Below, in pieces: positions 26,805 through 34,602 of a stretch of DNA of 64,000 nt (position 1 is the stretch's first letter; each line of letters starts with the position of its first letter). The DNA comes from Fimbriiglobus sp. (GTDB lineage: Bacteria; Planctomycetota; Planctomycetia; Gemmatales; Gemmataceae). Made by a program: the position numbers and the translations under genes. The stretch is from contig JALHQU010000002.1 in assembly GCA_022841795.1 (NCBI GenBank), forward strand, positions 1 through 64,000, written 5' to 3'. Below the pieces are notes generated by a model. The model was not told the origin of the DNA, did not search any database, and worked only from the letters and a program-made list of their open reading frames with translations.

Positions 26805-27368
26805 CTCATCAGAGCGGCTTAAATTCCACTGCCACCGCCGAGGGAAGCCATAATGATCCTCATGACTTCCCTAGGCAAGCGTCTACGACGTGACACCCTC
26901 GAGCGTGCGGTCACGCCTTTCGGCAGTGCGTCAGGATGTGCGAATCGTGCAGCTTGAAGCCCGGTAGAATCCCGAGCGCGGAATTAGCACGGAAATGGGT
27001 GCGAATGGGTCAAAACCGGCGGTCTGAGCACACCATCCGCCGGCCGCACCATGATAAAACCGCTTGTTTTCGTGCGTTTCTTGCACGCCGTGCCGCCGCG
27101 AGTCCGCTTCTGCATCGGCAAGTAATGAACCAAAACAGTTCTGTGTGTTAGGTGCGTCGGTCACCTCGACCGGCGAACCTCACGAACCGGAAGGGCAGAG
27201 ACTGTGCGGGACACAATGACAGCACAAACCGGTGAACTCGTCTTCACCACGGTATCGCGCGGCGGGCCGACCGCGGCCCCTTCCGCCCACCCCTGAAGTG
27301 ACGCTTAGGAGAGATGTCTGATCAAAGGTGTTGGGAGTGGGACGGAAATAGTGGTAATAGTCGCTGCC
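26805..27368. other. Gene-less stretch before the relaxase, possible oriT region
   Basis: About 560 bp without a convincing gene. It holds short inverted repeats, for example CCGGCGG ... CCGCCGG around 27020-27050 and CGTGC ... GCACG around 27070-27090. Transfer origins often lie directly upstream of MobF relaxase genes, but I cannot point to a nic site. Confidence 0.3.
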
Positions 27369-30089
27369 GTGCTGAGGATCGTGCAGCAGACAAGTGAGTC
27401 CGTGGCGAAGGCGTACTACGCGGCCGGTTACTACGCGGAGGGTGGCGACGAGCGGGGCCGATGGGGCGGGCTCGGGTGCGAGCGGCTGGGGCTGGCGGGC
27501 GAGGTGACTCGCGAGGCCTTCGAGCGGCTCTGCGGGAACCGCCACCCCGTAACCGGCGAGCGGCTCACGCCCCGCACGAAAGACATCCGCCGGGTCGGGT
27601 ACGACGTCTCGTTCCACGCGCCGAAGAGCGTCTCGGTCGTCTACGAGTGGGGCCACGACCCCGACATCCTCGCCGCCTTCCGACGGGCGGTCGGCGAGAC
27701 GCTGGCCGAGATGGAGGCGGACGCCCGGGCGCGGGTGCGGGCCGCGGGCGGCCGCGGCGAGCGGGTGACCGGGAACCTCGTCTTCGCCACCTTCCTCCAC
27801 CGGACCGCGCGGCCCGTGGGCGGCGTCCCCGACCCCCACCTGCACATCCACGCCTTCGTCCCCAACGCCACCTTCGACCCCGCCGAGGGCCGCTGGAAGG
27901 CCCTCGACATCGGGGCCGTCAAGCGGGACGCCCCGTTCTTCGAGGCGCTCTTCCACGCCAAACTCGCGGCGGCGCTGCGTGCCCTCGGCCACGGCGTCGT
28001 CCGCACGCGGACGGGGTGGGAACTGGCCGGCGTCCCGGACGCCGTCCTCCGGGCCTTCTCCCGCCGGACCCTCCTCATCGAGGAGACCGCGCGGCGGCTC
28101 GGGATCGACAGCCCTGTCGCCAGGGACGGTCTCGGCGCGCGGACCCGGGAGCGCAAGATCCGCGGGGCGACTCCCGACGACCTTCGGAAGGAGTGGGCGT
28201 CCAGGCTCAACGCGGACGAGCGGGCCGCATTGAACGCGGTGGTGCTGCGCCGCGTCGGTAACCCGCCGGTGGTCGGGGCCGGTGACCCGGCAGCCGCCGC
28301 ACTCGATCACGCCGTCGCCCACTGCTTCGAGCGGAGCGCGGTCGTCCGCGAGCGGGAACTCCTCGCCGCCGGTCTCCGCTACGGAGGTGGTGCGGTTACG
28401 GTCGCCGGGTTGCAGTCGGCTTACGCCGTCCACGGGATCCTAGTGCGCGAGCGGGACGGGGACATTCTCGTCACCACGCGCGCGGTTCTAGCCGAGGAGG
28501 CTCGCGTCCTCGCTTTCGCTCGGGACGGGCGGGGGACGTGCCCCGCCCTCGGGTCTCCCAACCGATCCGACGTAAGGGACTGGCTTTCGCCCGAACAGCG
28601 GGGGGTCGTGGCCCACGTGCTCGGTTCGTGCGACCGGGTGATCCTCGTCCGCGGGGCGGCCGGGACCGGGAAGACGGCCCTGATGCGCGAGGCCGTGGAG
28701 GCGATCGAGGCCGGGGGGCGGCGGGTGGTCACCCTGGCACCGTCGGCCGAGGCGGGCAGGGGCGTCCTCCGGGCCGAGGGGTTTCACGCGGCCGACACGG
28801 TGGCCCGGTTCCTCATCGACCCGGAACTGCGGGCGACGGCCCGAGGCGGGGTCGTCTGGGTGGACGAGGCCGGACTCCTGGGGACGCGACTGGTCGCCCG
28901 GCTGTTCGATCTGGCCGACGATCTGTCCGCCCGCGTCGTCCTGTCCGGCGACCGGCGTCAGCACGGGCCGGTCGAGCGGGGGTCGGTCCTCCGGTTGCTC
29001 GAAACGGACGCGGGTCTGATCCCGGCCGAGGTCACCGCGATCCGCCGCCAGGCGGGGGCCTACCGGGAAGCCGTGCGGTGTTTGAGCGAGGGACGGATCC
29101 TCGACGGGTTCGACCGGCTGTGCGAACTGGGCTGGGTGGTGGCAGTGCCTGATGGGGAACGGGAGCGGGCGGTCGCGGCCGACTTCGCGGCCGCCGCCTC
29201 CCGCGGAAAGTCGCTGCTCGTCGTCTGCCCCACCCATTCCGAGGGGCGGCGGTTGACCGCCGCCGTCCGCCAGGAACTCCGGGGCCGGGGGCTCCTCTCC
29301 GCCGACGAGCGGGCGTTCGTGTCTCTCGTGCAGATCCCGCTTACCGCCGCCGAGCGAGGCGACCCCGTCCGCTATACGGTCGGGGACGTGGTCGAGTTCC
29401 ACCGGGCGGCCCCGGGCGTCCCGGCCGGGACGCGACTCGTCGTCGCAGCAGCAACGACCGCGAGGGTTCGGGCCGTGGGTCCGACCGGGGAGCGGCTCGA
29501 CCTCCCCCTCCAACTGGCGGATCGGTTTCAGGTATTCGGGCCGTCCGGCTGCGGGCTCGCGGTCGGCGACAGGGTCCGGGTGACGCGGAACGGGCGGACG
29601 CGGGACGGCCGGCACCGGCTCAACAACGGGGCCGTTCACACCATCGCGTCATTTTCACCGTGCGGATCCATTCGCCTGGACAACGGGTGGGCGATCGGGT
29701 GGGACTTCGGACACCTGACCCACGGCTACTGCCTCACCTCCCACGCCTCGCAGGGAAAGACGGTGGACGTGGTGCTGGTCTGCCAGGGGGCCGAGTCGTA
29801 TCCGGCCTCCACCCCCGAGCAGTTCTACGTGTCCGCGTCCCGGGGGCGGGAGCGGGTGACGGTCTACACCGACGACCGGGCGGCGCTCCGGGCCGCCATC
29901 GGGCGGGTCACTCCGCGGGTCACGGCCACGGAACTGGTGGGGGGCCACACCGCGGCGTGGCGTGAGTGGCTCGCCCGGCGGGAGCGTGGGTATGCGCGAG
30001 CCGCCGCCGGGCCCGGCGTGGTTCGCACTCCGCCTCGCAGTCCGGGGCCGGTCCCCGGTCAGGTGGGTGACGGGAGGGTCGCTTCGTGA
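27369..30089 (+). CDS. MobF-type conjugative relaxase with C-terminal helicase (TrwC/TraI-like)
   Basis: 906 residues. I place the start at GTG 27369, giving the family N-terminus MLRIVQQTSESVAKAYY. Two Tyr pairs (Y16-Y17 and Y21-Y22) match the catalytic tyrosines of TrwC. DVSFHAPKSVSVVYEWG and the metal-binding DPHLHIHAF (three His) complete the relaxase domain. The second half is a RecD-like SF1B helicase: GAAGTGKTALMREAV (Walker A), GVVWVDEAGLLGTRLV (Walker B), and a final TSHASQGKTVDVVLV and YVSASRGRERVTVYTDD. It would nick oriT, stay bound to the DNA and unwind it. Its stop overlaps the next start (GTGA). Confidence 0.93.
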   Translation: MLRIVQQTSESVAKAYYAAGYYAEGGDERGRWGGLGCERLGLAGEVTREAFERLCGNRHPVTGERLTPRTKDIRRVGYDVSFHAPKSVSVVYEWGHDPDILAAFRRAVGETLAEMEADARARVRAAGGRGERVTGNLVFATFLHRTARPVGGVPDPHLHIHAFVPNATFDPAEGRWKALDIGAVKRDAPFFEALFHAKLAAALRALGHGVVRTRTGWELAGVPDAVLRAFSRRTLLIEETARRLGIDSPVARDGLGARTRERKIRGATPDDLRKEWASRLNADERAALNAVVLRRVGNPPVVGAGDPAAAALDHAVAHCFERSAVVRERELLAAGLRYGGGAVTVAGLQSAYAVHGILVRERDGDILVTTRAVLAEEARVLAFARDGRGTCPALGSPNRSDVRDWLSPEQRGVVAHVLGSCDRVILVRGAAGTGKTALMREAVEAIEAGGRRVVTLAPSAEAGRGVLRAEGFHAADTVARFLIDPELRATARGGVVWVDEAGLLGTRLVARLFDLADDLSARVVLSGDRRQHGPVERGSVLRLLETDAGLIPAEVTAIRRQAGAYREAVRCLSEGRILDGFDRLCELGWVVAVPDGERERAVAADFAAAASRGKSLLVVCPTHSEGRRLTAAVRQELRGRGLLSADERAFVSLVQIPLTAAERGDPVRYTVGDVVEFHRAAPGVPAGTRLVVAAATTARVRAVGPTGERLDLPLQLADRFQVFGPSGCGLAVGDRVRVTRNGRTRDGRHRLNNGAVHTIASFSPCGSIRLDNGWAIGWDFGHLTHGYCLTSHASQGKTVDVVLVCQGAESYPASTPEQFYVSASRGRERVTVYTDDRAALRAAIGRVTPRVTATELVGGHTAAWREWLARRERGYARAAAGPGVVRTPPRSPGPVPGQVGDGRVAS

Positions 30090-30484
30090 GCGAGGTGTTC
30101 GGCCGCGCACTGTCTCTTCGACTCCCGCCCCATTCGGACGGCCAGGGCGGCTGTTACCGGGCGCTCGCCCTTTTCGGACGGGACGAAGCCATACCGGCCA
30201 TGTTGGAACTGCGGCTGAAGACTGGTGCCCGGTTCGCATTCGGGTACGCCTGGCTGTCCCGGGTCGCCTACGACCCGCCAGGGGTGATCACGCTGAGATT
30301 CTCGGGGGCGGAGGTGGTGCTGACCGGGAGGAACCTGTGCCCCGTGTTCGAGGCCGTCTCGGCGCATCTCGCGCTCTGGGTCGCCGAGTCGGATCGGCCG
30401 GAGGAAATCCTCGTCGGGGACTACACGCCGGTGGTCGAGTCCATCAGGTGGGCCGAGTCCGATTCCGGGGGGCACGCCCGCTGA
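30086..30484 (+). CDS. Small hypothetical protein translationally coupled to the relaxase
   Basis: 132 residues from GTG 30086, overlapping the relaxase stop by 4 bp. No family recognised. It has a compact alpha/beta appearance: MLELRLKTGARFAFGYAWLS, VITLRFSGAEVVLTGRNLCP and VFEAVSAHLALWVAESDR. The tight coupling suggests an accessory role in mobilisation. Confidence 0.65.
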   Translation: MSEVFGRALSLRLPPHSDGQGGCYRALALFGRDEAIPAMLELRLKTGARFAFGYAWLSRVAYDPPGVITLRFSGAEVVLTGRNLCPVFEAVSAHLALWVAESDRPEEILVGDYTPVVESIRWAESDSGGHAR

Positions 30485-30705
30485 GGCTTGCCTGCAGTGG
30501 TGCGATCCACGGCCAAGACCGCCGTCCGCTGCGTCTCGCCGCCTCCTTTCCGACGAGAGACGAATCCTGTCGGGACCGCGGCGCCCGGCAAGCGTCCACT
30601 GGATCACCAGGAACATTCGGTCCCTGACCTTCTGTGCCGGATTCGAGGGAGCCCGAGCCGGGGTTCCGTTGCCTTGGGTGGCTCTCGAAAGTAAACCTTG
30701 CGGCA

Positions 30706-30960
30706 CTATTCGTCGGTCGGGCAAACCTGGCCGTGGGTCAGGCGCTCGGTCACCCACGAGTTGACGCGGTGGGCGACCCTGCCCAGTGCTTGCAGGTCGT
30801 TCCGGACGAAGCCAGTCGAGTCGGCCCACTAACCGGACTTCTCGTCTTTGTAGAGCCGCGTGAAGGTCACCGAGTGGATGACCCCTCACGCGACATCGTT
30901 CTCCGAAACCACCGCACGCCCGTGGTCGGCACTTGTATTCCGTCTCGTCCCGCCATAGCC
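30706..30960 (-). pseudogene. Decayed paralogue of the SSB-like protein at 55657
   Basis: The minus-strand frame reads AVVSENDVA, stop, GVIHSVTFTRLYKDEKSG, stop, WADSTGFVRNDLQALGRVA and HRVNSWVTERLTHGQV. This lines up segment by segment with VKAVVWENLSDNGVWFSITF, RSYKEEKAGGQW, SSFGKDDLLVVAECARQ and CFLWIVSQQ in the intact gene at 55657-56121. Two in-frame stops show it is dead. Confidence 0.65.
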
Positions 30961-30968
30961 TGCGGCGC

Positions 30969-31886
30969 ATGACTACGGATCCCTCACCCCCGCAACGACC
31001 AGCAATTCTTACGTTCAAATTCGTCGGCACCGCCCTCGTCGGGTCACTGACCATGGCGCTGGTAGCGGCGTTCGCGCCGACCGAAGTCCAGGTCGCCGTC
31101 CTCGGGGCGTTCGTCAGCATCCTCGGCGGGCTGTTCGTCGCCTACCTCGAACAGGAGGACGCCCGTGAGCGGCAGCGCCGGGAACTGGTCGAGCGGCTCG
31201 CCGTGCCGCTCGCCCTGAGCCGCGACCCGGACGTCTACGCGCACTACCTTGCGATCTGCAACGGCCTCACCGCGCTCGCGACCCGGATCGACCCGATCCT
31301 CCGGGAGGTGGCCGGACTGAAGCTCGGGTCGGTCGCCGCCGAGGTCGAGCAACTCTCGGCCGGTCGGCTGGTGTACGCCGGGACCGGGGCGTGGCGGACG
31401 GTCTACGAGCGTCTGCTCGAGAGCCCGGAATTGAAGACATACCAGTCGGTCGCCTGGGTCCGGGGGCGGGACTACTGGCAGGACCCACCGGGCCGCCGGA
31501 GCATGCTCGCCAACTTCGAGGCCGCACACCGCGGCGTCCTGGTCGAGCGGATCATCATCCTCGCGGACCGCCTCTGGCCCGATGGTCAGCGATTCCCGTC
31601 CGGCGAGGTGCTGACGTGGATCCGGGATCAGCACGACCACGGGCTCTGGGTCACCCTGGTCCGGGAGTCCGCCGTCGAGGGCGAGCCCGACTTACTGTGC
31701 GACTTCGGAATCTACGGGGAGCGGGCGGTCGGGGTCCAGGAGCTGGACGAGCGGTGCCGGACGCTGCGGTTCGAGTTGACCTTCGACCCCCGCCAGGTCC
31801 GTCTGTTCGGCGACCGGTGGCAGCGACTGTCCATTTTCACGACTTCGTTCCGGAGCCTCCTGGACGATCCGCCAGCCGGGCGCTAG
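30969..31886 (+). CDS. Membrane-anchored protein of unknown function
   Basis: 305 residues from ATG 30969. Two hydrophobic helices near the N-terminus (LTFKFVGTALVGSLTMALVA and VAVLGAFVSILGGLFVAYLE) are followed by a basic helix and a cytosolic domain. That domain contains YAGTGAWRTVYERLLES, VLVERIIILADRLWPDGQRF, WIRDQHDHGLWVTLVRES and LLCDFGIYGERAVGVQ. It resembles phospholipase-D-like or regulator sensor domains found in signalling and defence proteins, but lacks an HKD motif. It is followed by a PLP enzyme gene 36 bp downstream, probably one operon. Confidence 0.6.
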   Translation: MTTDPSPPQRPAILTFKFVGTALVGSLTMALVAAFAPTEVQVAVLGAFVSILGGLFVAYLEQEDARERQRRELVERLAVPLALSRDPDVYAHYLAICNGLTALATRIDPILREVAGLKLGSVAAEVEQLSAGRLVYAGTGAWRTVYERLLESPELKTYQSVAWVRGRDYWQDPPGRRSMLANFEAAHRGVLVERIIILADRLWPDGQRFPSGEVLTWIRDQHDHGLWVTLVRESAVEGEPDLLCDFGIYGERAVGVQELDERCRTLRFELTFDPRQVRLFGDRWQRLSIFTTSFRSLLDDPPAGR

Positions 31887-31922
31887 GATCAGATCGCCGT
31901 CGATCCGACGGCGGGGCGATTC

Positions 31923-33122
31923 ATGTTCCTGGACACCGCGAGGCTCGGCCTGATGTCCCCCGCTGCCCAGCGGGCGCAGGCCGATTTTGCCAGACTCGCG
32001 GGAGACGAGGGAGCGTCCCCGCGGTTCGAGCGGTTCCTGCTGGCCGGGTTCGACGAGCCGGCGACAGCGAACCGATACCCCGGCCTGGCGTCCTGGCGCG
32101 GGGTACGTGATTTGAAGGCCAAGCTCCGGACGATCGCCGACGGGCCGCCGGACCTGCCGATCCTTCTTGCGAGCCGCTCGGCGGTCCTCATGCGGCTCGC
32201 GGCCCGCCTCCTCTGCCACCCCTGCCGGAACGTCCTCACCGCCGACCTCGGGTGGCCGGGGTACCACGCCGTCCTGGCGGCAGAGGCCGTCCGGGCCCAC
32301 CGGGCGGTCACCGTCGTCCGACTCCGGGACGATGTCCTCGCAGGCCACTCCGGGGCCGAGGAGATCATCGGCCGGCTCCGGGCCGAGTACCGGGCCGCGG
32401 GGTGCGACGGAGTGTTCCTCCCGGCCGTCAGTAGCGACGGGGTCCGTCTGCCGGTCCGGCGGCTCCTCCGGGAACTTGAGGCCGTCCGGGAGCCGCGGTT
32501 CGTGGTGGTCGACGGAGCCCAGGCGTTCGGCCACGTCCCCGGCGACCTCGCGGACGGGTGGTGTGATCTGTACCTGGCGGGGTGCCACAAGTGGCTGGGC
32601 GGCTACCACCCTCTGGGGGTCGGTGTGTGTGGGAGGCGGCCGACCGCTGCACTGGTCGAGAACATCCTGGGGGCGTGCGGGCCGACCGAGTTCGACGACC
32701 CGCTCCTCTGGTTCACGACCGGACTCGAGGGGATGAGGCCGTCAGGCGAGACGCTCGGCCTGATGGCGATGTTTACGGCCCGGGCGGCTGCGGCGGACGT
32801 CGGGCCGCCCGGGGAACTCCTCCCCCAACTCTTCGGAGTCCAGCTCGCGAACGTGGTACGTGTGGCGGAGACCGCGGCCGGGTCCGGGTGGCACCCGCTG
32901 CTCACAGCCCCCGACCTCCGCAGTGGGATCCTGCTCGCCCGGACGATCGACTCGCGAGCAATGCGGCGATCGGGTGAGGAGACCCGGGCGAGGTTCGCCG
33001 CCGAGGGAGTCGTCGCCACAGGTTACGGGGGCGGTGTGGTCCGTCTATCGATGCCGAGATGGGAGTTGTCAGGGGGCGAAATCGACGATGTAGCCCGCGT
33101 GTTTTGTCGAGTCGCCGGCTGA
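31923..33122 (+). CDS. Class-V-aminotransferase-fold PLP enzyme
   Basis: 399 residues from ATG 31923. It shows the fold-type I pattern of the class V (NifS/kynureninase-like) group: MFLDTARLGLMSPAAQRA at the N-terminus, VVVDGAQAFGHVPGDL (Asp that contacts the pyridine nitrogen, with a GAQ) and AGCHKWLGGYHPLGVGV containing the Schiff-base Lys. The cysteine-loop of cysteine desulfurases is not evident, so the substrate is unknown. It pairs with the membrane protein just upstream. A perfect 16-bp hairpin starts 18 bp after its stop, before the Argonaute operon. Confidence 0.75.
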   Translation: MFLDTARLGLMSPAAQRAQADFARLAGDEGASPRFERFLLAGFDEPATANRYPGLASWRGVRDLKAKLRTIADGPPDLPILLASRSAVLMRLAARLLCHPCRNVLTADLGWPGYHAVLAAEAVRAHRAVTVVRLRDDVLAGHSGAEEIIGRLRAEYRAAGCDGVFLPAVSSDGVRLPVRRLLRELEAVREPRFVVVDGAQAFGHVPGDLADGWCDLYLAGCHKWLGGYHPLGVGVCGRRPTAALVENILGACGPTEFDDPLLWFTTGLEGMRPSGETLGLMAMFTARAAAADVGPPGELLPQLFGVQLANVVRVAETAAGSGWHPLLTAPDLRSGILLARTIDSRAMRRSGEETRARFAAEGVVATGYGGGVVRLSMPRWELSGGEIDDVARVFCRVAG

Positions 33123-33140
33123 CGTTCACCGTGCGAATAC

Positions 33141-33182
33141 CGTGCATGGTAGTGACAGTCCGTTATCACTACCATGCACGGC
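33141..33182. terminator. Perfect 16-bp hairpin between the PLP gene and the Argonaute operon
   Basis: CCGTGCATGGTAGTGA (33141-33156) pairs perfectly with 33167-33182, with a 10-nt loop. Position fits a transcription terminator, but there is no T-tract, so a protein-binding site is also possible. Confidence 0.5.
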
Positions 33183-33240
33183 AGGGCAATCAACGGCTGC
33201 TCTGAGCTTTGTCGATGTTCCGGTGAGCAATTTCGACGAT

Positions 33241-33284
33241 TGGTGTTGACAATTTACTCAACGTTGAGTAAATTGTCAACACCA
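33241..33284. promoter_or_regulatory. 44-bp perfect palindrome: operator and promoter of the Argonaute operon
   Basis: Each 22-bp half (TGGTGTTGACAATTTACTCA + AC) is the exact reverse complement of the other. It contains TTGACA (33246-33251), a 17-bp spacer and TAAATT (33269-33274), a near-consensus promoter whose predicted start lies about 3 nt before ATG 33284. The message would thus be leaderless. By symmetry the opposite strand carries the same promoter. The adjacent XRE regulator is the obvious binder, giving autorepression. Confidence 0.75.
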
Positions 33285-33646
33285 TGGGCACATTTGGCGA
33301 TTTACTGCGTGAAAAACGGCGTGCGGCGGGCCTCAGCCAGCGGCAACTTGCTGAGCGTGCCGGGGTCGATTTCTCGTACATTAGCAAGCTCGAAAACGGT
33401 CGGCTCCCGGCCCCCGCGGACGAGACTGTTGGCCGTATCTGCGAAATCCTCAAGAGCCCGACCGACGAGTTCTTCGCCGCCGCGAAGAAGCTCCCGGCCG
33501 GACTGGGTGCGGCGCTGGGAGGCGAACCTGCAGCGGTTCGATTTCTTCAAGAGGCATCGCGTCTGAAGCTCTCCTCAGAGGAGTGGGAACAGTTGCTCGG
33601 CAACCTCCAAGGACTCCGCGGAGGAGATGACGAGGGGAGGAAATAG
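33284..33646 (+). CDS. XRE-family transcriptional regulator, first gene of the Argonaute operon
   Basis: 120 residues from ATG 33284, whose A is the last base of the palindrome. The HTH_3 domain occupies residues 4-62: LREKRRAAGLSQRQLAERAG and VDFSYISKLENGRL. A helical C-terminal half follows. It probably dimerises on the palindrome and represses its own operon. The nuclease gene begins 2 bp after its stop. Confidence 0.9.
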   Translation: MGTFGDLLREKRRAAGLSQRQLAERAGVDFSYISKLENGRLPAPADETVGRICEILKSPTDEFFAAAKKLPAGLGAALGGEPAAVRFLQEASRLKLSSEEWEQLLGNLQGLRGGDDEGRK

Positions 33647-33648
33647 GA

Positions 33649-34602
33649 ATGCGTAGCTCGCACTCGTACTCAAAGCGCGAGCTGCTGGACTCATGCCTCC
33701 GGCAGTTCTTCTACGAGTATTACGCAGCAGCCAAGAAGCTCCCGTTCGATCCGGAACGCAAGGCCGTGATCCGGGAGTTGAAGGAGTTCACCGGGGTCTA
33801 TCTACTCGCGGGCGAGAAACTCCATTGGTTCATCGAGCAGTATCTGAAGAAGGGGATGACTAGCCAATTGTGGGCCGAGCACACCTGCCTGGCCGCGTTC
33901 GATCTTGCCGTTAACTACTCCCGCGATCCAGAGGGCAACGCCGGACTGCGTGACGCCAAATACCCCCCGCCGATGTTGCTGGAGTTCTACTACGGTGATC
34001 CTCGCGCCGAGGAACTTGCGGGGAAAGCGCGCGAGGCTCTTCGGGGCGGGATTCAGAGGTTTCTGGCCAACGGCCCGATTAAAGGGCTTTGGACCGAGAT
34101 CAAGGCGGGCGAGCACTTCGTCGAGCAGCGGGTCGGTGGACTGCCCAAGTTCGACGGGTTCGGAATCGAGGGGCAGATCGACCTGGTGGGGCGGGACAGC
34201 TCGCGCGTGCGCGTCGTGGACTGGAAGTTGGGTCGTAACGGCGAGAGCCACGACAGCCTTCAGATGCTGATCTACGGGCTCTGGGCCGAGAAGAAGTTTC
34301 AAGTTGATCCGACCAGTGTGACTGCCCGGCGGGTCTTTCTTGGGGACGGAACCCTGGAAGCGGAGCACGCATTGGACCGAGCCCAGATGGCCGTGGGCAG
34401 GGCCAGGTTGCTCCAGGACATCGAACTGATGAAGGAATTAGACCCCTACGGCCGGGCCGGGATCGAGGAGGCGTTCTCACCATGCCACCGCCAGAACGAG
34501 TGCCGTCAGTGCAAGTATCAAGGGATCTGCCCGGACAACCAGTCTGGGCTGGCCCCGAGACAAACATCCGTCTCATTGACGGTTCTGCCATCGCGGGTGT
34601 GA
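33649..34602 (+). CDS. PD-(D/E)XK nuclease with Fe-S cluster (Cas4/AddB-like)
   Basis: 317 residues from ATG 33649 (AGGAAATAGGA just upstream). RecB-family motifs in order: SYSKRELLDSCLRQFF with Cys16; GEKLHWF with His59; IEGQIDLVG with Asp178; VVDWKLG with Asp191 and Lys193; QMLIYG with Gln205/Tyr209. The C-terminus has C285-x2-C288-x5-C294, which together with Cys16 makes the four-Cys 4Fe-4S latch of Cas4, AddB and Dna2 nucleases. Expected activity: metal-dependent resection or trimming of DNA ends. Its last 121 bp overlap the Argonaute reading frame, so the two are translationally linked. Confidence 0.85.
   Translation: MRSSHSYSKRELLDSCLRQFFYEYYAAAKKLPFDPERKAVIRELKEFTGVYLLAGEKLHWFIEQYLKKGMTSQLWAEHTCLAAFDLAVNYSRDPEGNAGLRDAKYPPPMLLEFYYGDPRAEELAGKAREALRGGIQRFLANGPIKGLWTEIKAGEHFVEQRVGGLPKFDGFGIEGQIDLVGRDSSRVRVVDWKLGRNGESHDSLQMLIYGLWAEKKFQVDPTSVTARRVFLGDGTLEAEHALDRAQMAVGRARLLQDIELMKELDPYGRAGIEEAFSPCHRQNECRQCKYQGICPDNQSGLAPRQTSVSLTVLPSRV

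Noticed and set aside
26931-27164. A 77-codon minus-strand frame before the relaxase
   Set aside because: Protein-like in places but no ribosome site or recognisable family; left as part of the gene-less region.
33141-33182. 16-bp inverted repeat as the end of an insertion sequence
   Set aside because: No transposase or matching second end nearby; both arms lie within 42 bp, so it is a hairpin.
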